A DNA stretch of 64,000 nucleotides from Effrenium voratum (lineage: Eukaryota; Sar; Dinophyceae; Suessiales; Symbiodiniaceae): positions 477,501 to 541,500 of the forward strand of contig CAUJNA010001768.1 of NCBI GenBank assembly GCA_963377175.1. Direction: 5' to 3'. Under the pieces are notes generated by a model. The model did no database searches. It was not told the DNA's origin and worked only from the letters and a program-made list of their open reading frames with translations. The translations under genes were made by a program, and so were the position numbers. Below, one piece after another: positions 1 to 12,800 of the stretch (position 1 is its first letter; each line of letters opens with the position of its first letter).

Positions 1-3000
1 GACGCTTTATCCTTTCAAACATTCGTCGATCGAGAGACATGCGCTCATGTTCTGGTTGGTGTGCAGCACGTGTGTTTGGGGCTCTTTCGTACAAGTGCAA
101 TCCTGAGTGTGATGATTCTGCTAACATGATTCCGAACCCTGGAGGCTTCATGTTGACACCCAGGCTGGACTTGATTGACAATCCCTTCGTCTGAATGAGT
201 CGAGACACGGTAATACCTGCAGCGGTGACAGCACAGGAATCAGAGTGTTGCATTTCAGCCCCTTCTAATGACTTCAAACATCAACCAACCAAAACAAAAC
301 GAAATTAGCATGCCAGCAAATACATTATATACATATATATATATGTAACATATGTACACACTAAAGCAGGCACAGGACATTGCCGGAAAAGCGTCATTCT
401 CCCTTTCCGCTTTTCCGGAACAACATCTGGGTCCCCAGAAATCATCCGAAACAATTCTTTGCAAAACATGTCCCTCTGAGGCTACATGCATGGGAAAAGG
501 CCGGGGGGTCCTCGGTTCCATCCAGTTCTTTCTACGGGCTATTTTGGAAAGGAAGGGAACAATGCGGGAGCTTCCTACAATCGTTCTCCCACCCCGTGGT
601 TTGACTTGTTCAACTCTTATTCTTCAGCGCAACAGTGTTCAACGTCATTGATCTTTGGCAAACAAGAGGGCCCTTTCGACCAGTCATGGTTTCCAGGTCC
701 GCAGCTCCGCATTACCCACATTGCAGCTGGGGATTGCTTCTCGATTGCTCGTCTGACCCTTGCCTCGTCCCAGCGATGGTTCTCCATGTGCAGGGATATC
801 AGCCTTGGGCTCCGAACTAACGATTTGGTTGCAGACAACTCTGAAACCGCAATCGCAGGAACTGCCACATGGCTGGATTGGAATTATGGCAACTCGCCAA
901 ATGCTTGTGGTCTTGGGTTGAGACTAGGTCCATCATCTACGATTGCATTTTGGCATTTAGAAAAACCCATGGCTGCTCTTTCTGGTGAAAATTCAACTCG
1001 GTCCCATAGTTCCCTCTCACTCGAGAACGTGAACCTCGCAGGTCCACAACCATACTCGCGATTAGCGTGGGGCGCCACAAGGGAAACAACTACCTGGCGT
1101 ATGGATTCAGGATGACAAATGTTGAACGGCACTTCAGTTTGGCCTCCCAACCAAAACTCGTTTTGATTCTGTGCTGTCTCATGGCGGAACGAGAACCAAT
1201 GAGATGACAATCCTGGTCTGCCCAGCGTGGTCAATGAACATCGAACACTCAATTCGGATTTTGGGCGTCAACCGGATATATTTCAGTGGCATGCCGCCTG
1301 AGTTGGCTTCTCGGTGCCTGCCTCGTGTTGTGTAGACGTGACAAATGTTGTTCTCAAACAATTTGTGCGCCTGGACTTGTCGCGTTCTAATGGAACCTTC
1401 AGAACTGAACGTGACACGATTGATTAAACAGAAGCTTGGGATGCAGCCCCATTTAATAATTTTTATACCACTCTGCCTTGTCCAAACCGCCACCCCAACT
1501 CACCGGTGCTTGCAAACCAGCTTGGCCCTTTGCTCATGTAAAAAAGTAAAACCAAGCTTGCTGGACGTGGAACTCTCTCCTCTTGAGGCAGCAAGCGCCG
1601 TTTTCCCGCTCAATTGAATTGCTTCCGCCGGGGGATGCAAAGTGAAAGCACGCAGCAGCCGCAGAGAATCCACATGGGAGTCAGGAACACTACCTCGGCG
1701 GATGGGTCTCCCAAGGAACTTCCTGTTTTCAGATTCATCCGGAAAACCGCACTAATCAGGGGTGCTCCCCATTTAGCGGGCAATCAGACATCTCAAGCGC
1801 ATTCCTCCCCGAATGCAATATAGCCCTCAGGATTCAATCCCAACTATATGTCACCAGCCTGAAGTATGAAGTCCATGTGCGCAAGATGTGCCACGAGCCT
1901 TTTGGGGGGATAGTTGTGGTTCTTTCGACAGCATCATCGTGGCGGCCACTGTCGAGCTGCCTGTAAAAGGCTGATCACCAAGCTGATCAGTATACTTGCT
2001 GTTGATATGGGTCACAAGAGGAACAAACTATTCGTTGTTGGCCAAGTCTCGAGTAAGCAAACAGAAAGCATGGAAATTCCGGCTAAAATAGGCTTGAACA
2101 TCATGGAGTCTGTCACAGGGCTAATGCATGGCGCCCCACGCGCAAAGCAACGGGTGCTCCCGGCCAGAAAGTAGCATATGAAGCACTGGACTCGAGATAT
2201 GCTACGTGAGGGCAATGTGGGAAGCACTTTGAAAACGCACGTTTGCAGGACGCGAGTGTACGTCGTCTGACGAGTGCACCCAGTGACATGTGGGCACAGC
2301 GTTCGCTACACGTCTTACCACAACCAATTCCGTCTGTGATGGGGGCCAAAGCTTGTAACTCTGAGCATCGATGCGCGGGAGTTGAAAGTGAACTGTGAAT
2401 CTTTTGAAAGCGTTGCTTCAAAATTGAGGACCCCCGCATTTTGTTCCGTCGACCGCTTTCAGCAGAACGCAATAGGAAACATGATCACAACGAGTAATTA
2501 CTGCTGGGATTTACAGAAACACCTCGCAAGTTCGGGCCCTCATGGACATACATCGTCCAAGCCACCCAGAGCGCCACACGAAGGTCAGGCATCCAGTCCG
2601 ACCAGCCTGAGATGATTACAGCACTGCGTGAAAATGAGAAGCCTCCGCAAGCCAAGGGAGGAGAGATTGATGTTGCAAACCCATCGATCGTATTCATGGC
2701 TCTTCCCCTTGAGTTTTTTCTGACAAAAGGGCTGTGAGCAAACTCCTTTGCTCCAGCAGATTCCTCCCTAGATTCATAGCCGTGGACGAGGATTGTCAAT
2801 CAAAGGTGAGGTTTCAATGTCGACTTCAGAGTAGAAACCCCCCATCCAGTATTCAGAGGTTGTCCCCCCTCGCAGTTGGTTAATGACTACCCCAGGCGGG
2901 CTCCCCTCATATGTATGTACAGTCTTCTGAGTCCCTGGATTAGTTACTCCGACGTCAACACTATGAAGTCAGCCTGAGCTATCACAAGGGCCGCTTCCTA

Positions 3001-3734
3001 GTCCAAGTTGGAGCTTGCGGACTGCAAGCCGTCCCGCTTTTGGCTTGTCCCCCAGACAGCCAAAAGCTATAGAGGTTCTATAGAGGTTCTAACTTCTATT
3101 AAAGAGGGGAAGCGTTTTGCGAGATTGATGGCTGTGTGCTAGGGGGCATGCGGTTTGGGGCGTTGGCGCAGGTGCTGTTGTGGGCTGGTGACGGTGCGGG
3201 TGCATTTTTGCAAAGATTGGCGCAGGGTGCAAGGGGCACGCTTGCGGGGCTGGTGCAGGTAGCGTTTGGTGCTGTTGTCGATGGCAGGGGTGCGAGGGCG
3301 GCTGTTTGGGTGAAGCTGGTGACGGCGCGGGCGCAGAATTGCGAGGTGCCAGGGGAGCATGCAGTTAGGGGTGCTGGGGCAGTGGCTGCTTTGGGGGGGC
3401 TGTTCCGGGTGCTGTTTGAGGTACTGGTGACGGTTCGGGCGCACTTGTGCGAGATTGGTGGCAGCGTGTTGTTGCGGGCGCTGGCCAGAGTGCTAGTCAG
3501 GGGATCAAAGGGCCTGGGCTGGCCTGCTGTTCAAGGGCTTGCTTTTGCTGCTGCGAAGTCGATTTTGACAGGGCGGTAAAAAGGCAACAAAACAACAATG
3601 GCAAACAATGGTGGGTCCTCAGAGCCGCACCGGTCACCAATCCTTTGGGGGCTAGCTTGCAGGGAGTCAGTCAACAGGCATTAGTGGCATGCTCATTGAC
3701 AGTGACCTAGGTCCTAGAATCAGTTGTGACTCAC
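1..3734. other. Left flank, no gene recognised
   Basis: No exon that I can match to a known protein was found in this stretch on either strand. The open frames are short, lack flanking splice signals that stand out, and do not resemble any family I recognise. If the IFT122 gene continues to the left, some of its last exons (end of the TPR region and the C-terminal zinc-binding part) may lie here unseen, because exons in this gene are often under 60 bases. The only structured part is the G-rich degenerate repeat at 3120-3500. Confidence 0.5.
3120..3500. repeat. G-rich degenerate minisatellite
   Basis: A GC-rich, purine-skewed stretch in which the phrase ctggtgacgg, followed by a g-rich stretch and gcgag/gcaag-type endings, recurs at about 3186, 3325 and 3426. 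The phrase tgcgagattg(g) occurs near 3118 and 3449. Spacing is irregular (about 100 to 140 bases), so this is a decayed tandem repeat. It stays open over about 147 codons on the plus strand, but the composition (Gly/Ala/Val-rich) follows from the repeat and I do not treat it as a gene. Confidence 0.5.
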
Positions 3735-3918
3735 CAACATACAGCTCGCTTCGTGCCCAGCAACTCCAGCCCGATGAAGCCGCCGCTTTGTGCGTCGTCT
3801 TCGTGGCGTTGGGTACCGCCAGCAGCGCAGCTTCTGCACGCTGCCGCCGCAGCGCGCGCTGCACGGTCTCCAAGGTCTGCAAAAAGGAGCGGGAACTGGT
3901 GGCCAGGCGGTCGAGCTC
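3735..3918 (-). CDS. Orphan exon-like segment with clean splice signals
   Basis: On the minus strand a pyrimidine-rich tract ending in CAG lies directly before 3918 and a GTGAGT donor lies directly after 3735, giving a 184-base exon. Read in the first frame it begins ELDRLATSSRSFLQTLETVQ and is rich in Leu, Ala and Arg, as expected for an amphipathic helix. I could not place it on IFT122 in any of the three frames, although it lies downstream of the last recognised IFT122 exon on the same strand. It may be a diverged or lineage-specific part of IFT122, or an exon of a neighbouring gene. The splice signals are seen directly; the function is unknown. Confidence 0.45.
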
Positions 3919-6852
3919 CTGAGGAAAACAAAGCAAAACCATGTCTCAGCTTGTTCCCTCTCGGCCCGACATGCCCAGGAGGCTCGATTTGTTGATCTTC
4001 CATGCAAGTTTGGCACTTCAGTTTGATCGATTCCAGAGTGAGCAAGTCAGCTGTTGGGGCTGGGCAACGGAGCGGGACAAACACGAGTTTGTCTCGGGGA
4101 GCCCGTTTCCCCCCCCCCCCCAAATAGAAGGCTCCCTCAGGTTTCGACAACCCAAAGCGGAGTATCAAAGCGCAGAGTTCCGTGAAATATTGACTGAACA
4201 TTTCCTATGTTTTATCTATCAAAGCGGGGCAGATATTTTGCAGCTTCTCCAGATGTGCCTGGAACATGGCACACCAAAGGGTTCGCCTAATCCACGGCAA
4301 ACCCTGGGTCACTTGACGTGTGTATTGCACTGCAGGTTTTTTGTAACATGCAGGTTTGGTAGTGTTTCTGGAAGGCGACAATTTCTTGGACGAAGACGAG
4401 CAAAGTGGTCCGACATATGGAAACCTGCTAGAAGAAATATGGTTGCTCCCGACAGAAGCATTCAGCAATAGGGACCTTCATAGATAGGAGGGAAATAGCA
4501 GATCTTCAGATCGTCAAATGTAGCACGGGCGCTTTTTGTGAACGCACATTGCCTCACATGGGCCACTTTGAGGATCAACACTGAGATTGCATCGTTCTGA
4601 AATAAGCCAAACCAGTCATGGGAAGGAACATGTCGAAATGACCCAGGACCGCACGAAGAAGCGAAGGCGGTTTTTTTTTTGCCTTTCCAAAACAGGCTAG
4701 CTATCGGCTCAAGACACCCAATACGCAGCGGGGGCGGCGGCGGCCGCAGAACGCAGACCGAGACCACCAAGCCGACCCTAGACAGGGATACTGTTAGCAT
4801 TGGATTAATAGAGACCACCGATTACCAAGGCGCGCTTTCGGAATCCAAGACAAAACAGTTCTACCGACGCGGGCCTCAGGAACCCCTAGTTAGAAAGGCG
4901 AGTTTGGCAAAACCAGTTTCCCGCAAACAAAAACACAACTGTCTCCAATTTCCGGACGCGTTCTCAATCCCACGGAGCGGCCACCTACTATGACCTTCTC
5001 CAAATACCAAGACTACATCAACACCGAACACGTGTCACAAACAAACAAAAACACAAGGTGTTAGCACAACATGACACACACACACACAAAACTATATACA
5101 TATATACAAACAACATGACACACACACACAGAAATATACATATATGCGCAAAACAACCCATCTAAGTACAACCCAACTCTGAAAACAGAAGCACTGCCTT
5201 GAACTGCTCCGCCAAATCACAACATCATGCTACATGTCTTGCATTCTAACCTGCTTCTTGCTCCTCGACCACCGGCGCCTTTTGCAGCAAGCATGTGTCA
5301 TCAGCCCTTACTGCCAGAATGAAAGCGAACAGGGCCACTCCGATCCCGGGCATGGCGCCGCAAGAGAATGGATCCCCAGCTGCGTGATTCGTGGACTGCC
5401 GCAGTGGCTACAATATCACCTGAAGCAAAACAAAGAACAACCACGCTTCTCCATTTTCGCAAGCTTGATGCCGGAACTGGTCTACAATGAACTCAAACGA
5501 CGGCGCAAACATACAACCTACCGCATCAGGCCAGCTTGCAAGTGACATCAGCAGTGAATTTTGAGACTGAGATCCTCTGGTATCGAGTGCGTTGCCGCTG
5601 GAATGTGTCTCGAGGGTACTCAACCCTGTTTCTGCATCTGCCGCAGCCTGCTTCACTTGCGGGGTGAAACGAAATGCCTAGTATGAACAACGTGGTTCGG
5701 TCAAGCAAACGCTGCAGGGAGCACGTGAGGGCAGCGGGCAAATGACTGAATTGACGCCTACTGCTGATCCAAAAAGAGGCGTCCGGGTGTCTGGATCAGT
5801 TGCCAGTAGGGCAAGCAGCCATACAAACAACAGGTTGCAACATGTCAAAAACCGAGCACTGCAACATCATAAACTGTTCCGTGCCTGAAAATGCAATGAC
5901 CTGGGCACTATCTCAAGACACTGTCCGCGGCATCAGCTGCCAAGAGATGGGAACCTACCAAAACACAAAGGTCGCCATATCGGCCTCAACTGCTGGCAAC
6001 AGGTCCGAATGAGTTTCCCACTGCGCCTTGCGGCAAGGTAACTGTGATACTGCATGACAAGCGCTTTACAGTTTCCCGAACTTCGTCGAGCTGGAAACTA
6101 CTTGCCCGTGTCCAAACTATCGTTGAATAACAATGCATGTCTGCCATCAAAGTCTTGCCAAGGTATGCAAAACAAACATTGGCATTCGGCCATGGCATGC
6201 CACCCTTTCAAATGCGAGACGACTTGAGATCAATCTGATAGCTTCGCTCCGAATTCCCTAGGTTGACAGTTTCTGGGGGAGCCTATTGCACAGCCTCGAG
6301 CGCCTCGGCAAAAGTCTCACCAGCCCCAGCTGAACTTTAACAAGGCATCGGTTTCCACGGGAAACTATCCCAAGGTGCTGTCAAGAACCTCGCGCCAGCC
6401 CCAGCAAAATAAATTCTTGTCCAGAAAAAAAAAGAAGATATGCTTGGGAATCCTGGCGTCCACAACAAACCTCCCGCTGGGACATTGCCGGCGATCGAGG
6501 TCCGGCGACCCCCATGTGACATACTCAAAACCTGGTAATTGAGGGGGTCTACCCAAACACATGGCTAACCGGGCATTTTTTCAAAAGGACGGGTATCCGC
6601 ATCAATTTATGGTTGGGACAGTCCCCCCGGGCCCACCATGATTAAGAGCCGAAATGTCTCGAACGGAGTTGTGGGGTACTTTGAAACCACATAAAGCCAT
6701 CATGTTGGGAGCAACATGTCAAAAATTATCCGACAAACGATAGGACACCTGCTCGTGTGCTCGTTGAATTGCCCCAAAATGACCAAGCCCTGCTCATTCA
6801 GATTTGCTGGTCCCCACATGCCCGCTGCAAGACCAACTCTGCCAAATTGGGC
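3919..6852. other. Non-coding stretch below the last recognised IFT122 exon
   Basis: No recognisable exon was found. It contains a run of C at 4111-4120, a purine/pyrimidine run near 4670, and a CA-rich patch with short TATA-type repeats at about 5070-5150. The next IFT122 exon after GDVGQLL should encode a stretch like LHVE followed by a Trp-x-x-Ala motif; I searched for it here on the minus strand and did not find a convincing match. Confidence 0.45.
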
Positions 6853-6889
6853 CAAGGAGCTGCCCGACATCGCCCAGCTTGAGGATGGT
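6853..6889 (-). CDS. IFT122: IFT122 exon ([12 protein letters not shown])
   Basis: The acceptor GTCAG lies before 6889 and the frame reads [12 protein letters not shown], matching the family segment in which a helix ending LK-x-GD is followed by a leucine-rich turn. It joins in phase to the upstream exon ending AFAKE. The 3' limit is uncertain: a GC donor after 6853 is the simplest choice. This is the last IFT122 exon I can identify in the direction of transcription. Confidence 0.8.
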
Positions 6890-9800
6890 CTGACGGATGG
6901 CTTGCAAATTTCCAAACCAACACTCTTTGCCCTACGCAAGGTCGGGCAAAGAAGGAATCGGAAGGAAGGAAGGAAGGAAGGCAGGAAGGCAGGAAGGCAG
7001 GAAGGCAGGAAGGCAGGAAGGCAGCAAGGCAGGAAGGCAGGAAGGCAGCAAGGCAGGAAGGCAGGAAGGAAGGAAGATAAGAAGAAGCAAAACGCAAAAG
7101 GAGAAGCGAGCAGCGAAAATGACGACGCAGCAACACCAATCCCAACTCCACCCCTACCCCCAACCCTCCAACACAACCAAGTCCAACCCTAAACCCCAAC
7201 CCTAACCGACCAAACAAACGACCAAATGACCAAACAAGCAAGCAAATTGCTAAACAAACCACACCAACACACAAACCAGCAAGCCCGCCAGCCAGCCAGC
7301 CGGCAGGCAAGCAAGGCAGGCAAGCGAGCGGCCAAGCAAGCCAGCACTGGTCTTTGCCTCAGCATGAGAACAACAAATTGTACATGCGGGAAAACTAGTG
7401 TGCTTCAAAGCATTAAAAAAGGTTTCTATAAAACATCACTACCAAAGTCTATGTTGATGGATATATATATATATATTATCATGATAATTACTATGATTAT
7501 TACATTCATAGTATGTTCTTATGTATTGTTTTGTTTGTACTAGACTTCATTATTTTACATATCTGTATTATACTATGCTATAGTGCATGATATTATTATT
7601 ATGTTTTACATGCTTCAGCCACGATATATGATCCTACAATCACGACATCATCCTTGGGCTGGTTCACCTGCAATGCAACCGCAAGCTTCCCATCTGTTTC
7701 ACTGGAGTCGAGTAATACGACTCACAGGCTAGATGTCCCTACAGCTAAATCTCCAAGACACTAAATCTCCAAAACACGTATCAGAATGGCATCGATATCC
7801 TTCTGGCCTTCTGACTTCGAACCATTCCCAATCGTCCAAACCCCAATAGACAATTTCTGAGCTGCCTTTGAAAGTCCTATATGGGTGTCTCTTACAAGAG
7901 AGACCCCAAAAATTGTGGTTTCCCTGTGCTTTCCCTTTACACACACCCCAAAGGGTACCTCCAAAACAGGGACAGACCCACATGTTGCCAAGCCCTGTTG
8001 CCCGCCTCCTTAGCGAAGGCGTAGTTGCTGTGCTGGCGGAATGCCTCGCGCGCGAAAGCTCAGCGCGGGCCGTTTGGTCGCCCTAAACAGGTGAGTAGCA
8101 ACATTGAAGCCTTTTATCTTGACAGCCCGTAACAAAAAAATTGCGGGCTGTTTTGGGCCGTTTTATTTCTTCCTGAAACCGCCTGAAATCCAAGCCCCCT
8201 GCTGCGTCCCCAGTCAAGGGCGCTCTGATTTATGGCCTTGTTGTTTGCTCTCTTGTGTGGTATCTTGGCCAGGGCTTCCAAATGCTGACCTCTTCACCAC
8301 ATGTGGTCCGGAATGGCTTTGCTGTGGCCATGGCTGAGTACTTCAGTTTCCTAAGAAGCCCTGACCATGCTAGCGCAAAGTGTCTTACAGGCCAGTATTC
8401 AGCAAGTTACTAAGTAGTGTCCAAGCACGATCATGCACAGCCACACAATCGACCTAGCCCATGCAAACAATCCTTCATTTCATTCATTTGATTCCCCGCA
8501 AACAAACAGCACTGCGCACATGCTTGTCCCTGAAATCCAGCGGCAATCTAACTAACAGCAATGAACACATGTAGCAACAAACCAGCAGAGGCGTAATAAT
8601 TCTGGTGCCTCTGGTGAACAGCCTCAGCTTTCCTCAGTGCGTCGACTAGTGGCTATATTACAGTGGTTTGCAGGACAACTTTCTGGGCTGGCCCTCCAAC
8701 GTAATGTAAAGTCAGGCAAGACCCAGCCCCATGTTCGTCCAGTATGTCAGATTCCTAATCCGGGGGAATCACCCCACGCACAAATGCCCCACGAAAAGGG
8801 GAACGTACTCTAATGTTAACCCTGGAGTAATAAACCGCTGTTTGATTCATAGCGGGCTGTCCCCTTTTAGTGGGGAGTCAGACCACTTTTGGAGGGAACC
8901 CCCCCTAATAATGGGACGGGTTTACTGATCCTGGGTCGCTTACCCATTTCTTCCAGTGGGTAAGCCACTAATGCAGTGGTTTATTGCTGACCCATACCAC
9001 CCGTACCGATTCTTGTCCAATTCATCCCAGGTTGACCTTCACCACGCATGCCACGCACGCGCGCCTTTGCCGCCATCTCCAGCATGCCGGTCTCCGAGTT
9101 GGGCAGAAGCCGAACCACCTCACGGCAAGGCTCAGGCTCGGTTGTCACATGGCCGAGACGTGGCCCAAGCTTGCTGAACCAACGAAACTTGGTTGCTTTA
9201 TGCTCCCCTGCCAAAAGTTTAACTGTTAGTGGTTTAATGGAAAACCCATTAGTTGGCAAAAAGTTAGTCCTAACATCCAAGCAAAATGCAAAGGAAAGGT
9301 GAGGAGTTGCGGGTTGATCAGAATTGGCTGGCTCCCTTCTGGAGGCAATTTTCTGTGGTCCAAACGGCGTGGCATTTCGACCGGCCATCCCACGATAATT
9401 CGATCATCTGGTAAGCACATTCTACGTTTCATGGAGCCCCAAATCTGATATTCATAGCTTTGTCACGCCTGGTATCGGATGACGAAAAGGACAATGGCAA
9501 GCACCACGCCACATATTCTCTGTTGCTTGAAAGTGAATTGCCAGCGACATTCCCACGAGGCATTTGCCCCATAACAACTATGGAATGACATTCCAGGAGT
9601 GGAATGACATTCCAGGAGCGCCTGGAGTCAAACTGCATCAGCTTGATTCTTGATCGAGTCATCTAGCTGGCACATCTTTGGTAACTTAGCAGAGCTTCAG
9701 AGTGGATGTGCTGTCTTTGGGGCAAAAGGGCTTGCCGCAACAACGAGAGTGAAATGAAACACGCAAAAGTCTCGTGTGGGAATTGCCTTGCCACTTGACA

Positions 9801-12800
9801 CAACCACAATTGTCCGTTGTTGACTTTGAAGCAAAAGCTTGTGCTTGGTTGAGTCCCTCGTGGGTTCCTTGCAACATCCAGGATCCCTTCTGAAATCCGA
9901 GCGAACTCCAGCATGTGTATGTTGCAAATACTCCAAAAACGACACCTCCACGTGGGATTCCCAATCCCATCACCAGCTTATCACCTGAGGATTCTTTTAG
10001 CCACTGTTAAGTGGGAGCCTAAGACACAAACCGGAAGACACATCCCAAAAGTCTCGCCATTCACAGGCAGTAATTTCCACTTACCAGGGGATCCTCCTCA
10101 AAGCTCTAAACGCGGGATTCAGCAGGCACCTAAAGCAAGAACAAGCCATGTTTCCCTCTGGATGAGTCATTCTCCCTGCAGTGGGCACCGGCAAGCTATA
10201 CCAAGCCAGGCAGGGTTTGAGCATCGCCTCGATGAGGCTATCCAGCGCCCCGATCTTCACAAAGATCTCTACAGCCTTTCGGTGCTTCCCGGCCGTGAGG
10301 TACCTGGCCCAGAAAAACAGCAGCCGGGTGTCAAATCCAGGAAGGTACGAAAAAATAAGGTTGACCTGAGGCTAAATGGAGTCGGAAACAGAAACACAAA
10401 TCAGCACGTCTGTGGGTTCCTGTTTGGGAAACTTGAACATGATGGCTGCTATTCAGTACCCAAACAATTCTGGAAACATACCCATCCCCTGTTTGTGTCT
10501 TCGGGAAACATTGCAACAACCAGGGCTGAACAATCGCGCTCCCTCTACTTTTGCAGAAAATATCAGGGACGCCCCCGCCGCCGAGGAAAAAAACACTCTT
10601 CAATTTTCATCCATATGTCTTCCAGCCAGGCGACCTCAGTTTGTCCCCAGACTGTTCAGCAAAGCAATGTCAACAGGTGCCAGCTGTAGTCCCTGCCCTC
10701 TTTTTCCTATAGCTATCATCAAGCAACTACGAAACACATTTTCAGGAATCCGCACTGCTGCCTATAATTGTCTTAAAAGCTCAACAAAGGGCAATTCCTT
10801 GGCCACGCGCACCGAAATTCTTCCCAAACCCCTGGCGTAGGAAAAAAGCAGTCCCAAAAAATACATGTCACTTTTCCAGCAACACCTTTTCACTTTTCCA
10901 GCAACCCCTTTTTCCCACACCCAAAACATGTCACTTTTCCGGCAACACCTTTTCCCACACCCAGTATCCACTGTCTCTCCCATGCCCAAGACCCAGGTAT
11001 CCACTGTATAGAAGGCCACGCCAAGACACACAAACGGAAACTCATTCGATCCACGTTCGGCGGCGCACATCTCGCCGGCGGCGCGGAGGTCGCCGTCCTC
11101 CTCGGAACTGGCGGCCTGCTTGAGGATGAGGCCTGCGAGCTTCGGGGTAACCTGTGGGTCTTCCATGTGCATGAGTCGAGGTGTAGACCACGAAATCTTA
11201 CTGAGACCACGAAATGGAGGCTATTCTTGTTTGATCTCCATTTATAACATGCTTTACAAGAGTACCCGCAACAAGCTCATTCCCCGGACACAAAAAGGAT
11301 TCTCCGTTTCTTTCCAGCAACCGAGTTGTGGTTGGGAAGTTGGTGGCTTGGAGAGCGGGGTGAGTTCCCTCCGTTAGTCCGACTGCTTGAGGTGTTAGCC
11401 TTCAAGGACTGCACGGGCTGTGTCCTTTTTGGAGACCGCCCAATGCGTTGGAGGCGGCGGGGCTTTGGAACCAAGAAAATCGAAAGACGCCTCCGTTTTT
11501 GGACTCCTCATTGCGTCAAGCGCTAAGAACTTCATCATTGCGACTGATTCCTCCAGCTCGTAGTGCACAGGGATAAGAAGCAGTCGAGCCAAGGATTTGA
11601 CAAGCATCGCTGGTGCTATCAAAGGGAGTCTAGTCATAACCGCTCGGCCTAAAATGATCTAAGTCTTTGGCGAGAGCCCACCATGGCCCAAACAACACCC
11701 ATAATCAAAGAACACCAAATGCGCGGGCCAAGAAAACACAAAATACATTCCGATTGTGAATATCAATAAACACAAGAAACTTTGAACAGACCTCGGTTCG
11801 CTCTGCTCTCGCAAAGCTTCGGGCAACTAGCTGGTTGTCCGGATCGATCGGCTCCCGAAAGCGCCATGCCTTGCGCCAGGGACTCCTCCTGCGAATCATG
11901 TTCTTTGATGTCGGCGACTCAACTTGTCTCACAGGGATGCACAGAAGCATTTTGAAATCCATGTTGTCTTGTTTTAAGGTTATTTTTGGTTTTTAAGAAG
12001 AAACACCATCAACACGCAGCAAGGTGAAATCTTCAACGGACCCAACCAAAACCTGGATGAGGTCCCAACCTGAGGTACAATTGCAAGGTTTAGCCGCAGG
12101 CAGCTGGGACCGACTTCTCAGAGCCTTCAGTCAGGCTTGTCCTTAGACCTCTGCCACGTGCTTGCCTCCCACCAGAAAGGAACAAACAATCCTACTTATT
12201 TTCATACCGCAATCGCTCTTTTCCAACCACAAATGCGGCAAACACGACAAACAGTCAAGCATCCTTTAACACAAGGCACGCCATATCCATGTGCTTTGCC
12301 CACAACGCCAAGTCACAACTCAGACGGACATCCTCATATTTAAACAAGCAACTCATGGATAACGGCTACATCGCAACTTGGCCACCGCCAACAAATTGCT
12401 AAACACAACTCCAGAATGTGTCAGCACAGTTGGTCCAATTCTCAGATGCCTTTGCTCCAACCTGAGTTTCTACTGCTCACATGCACGCAAACAGCTACAA
12501 CATGTGTTCTCTCTTGGTGGAACAAGTCCAAAACAAAGACGTCCGGAAGGCTGGTCTTGCGGACTTGTGATGGTCGAGGCCCGGGGATAGACCAATCAGC
12601 TCATGACTAACTCGAACAGTACCGGGAGCTCATAGGTCCGTTTTTTTTGGGAGCGGGGACATCGTGCATATGTCTATGTATATTGTTATCTTGTATATTA
12701 TACTATATTATGTATACGTACTCATTGCCATGCAGCATGTAAGCGGTTGAAGATCGACATGATTTCACTGAATCGTGTACAAGAGTCGTGCGCAACATTG

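Larger units (their letters stand above)
9119..10227 (-). other. IFT122 intron with dispersed repeat and palindromic duplication
   Basis: The intron contains one copy of a roughly 105-base dispersed repeat (9190-9300; sister copy at 17877-17983) and a perfect tandem duplication of a 19-base palindromic unit at 9581-9618. No coding segment was recognised. Confidence 0.7.

Noticed and set aside
3136..3579. 147-codon Gly/Ala/Val-rich frame on the plus strand
   Set aside because: It follows a degenerate G-rich tandem repeat; no start context or homology.
11811..11902. Segment bounded by GCAG and GTCTGT as an IFT122 exon
   Set aside because: Its splice signals are good, but the flanking exons fit together without it and its translation matches nothing in the family.
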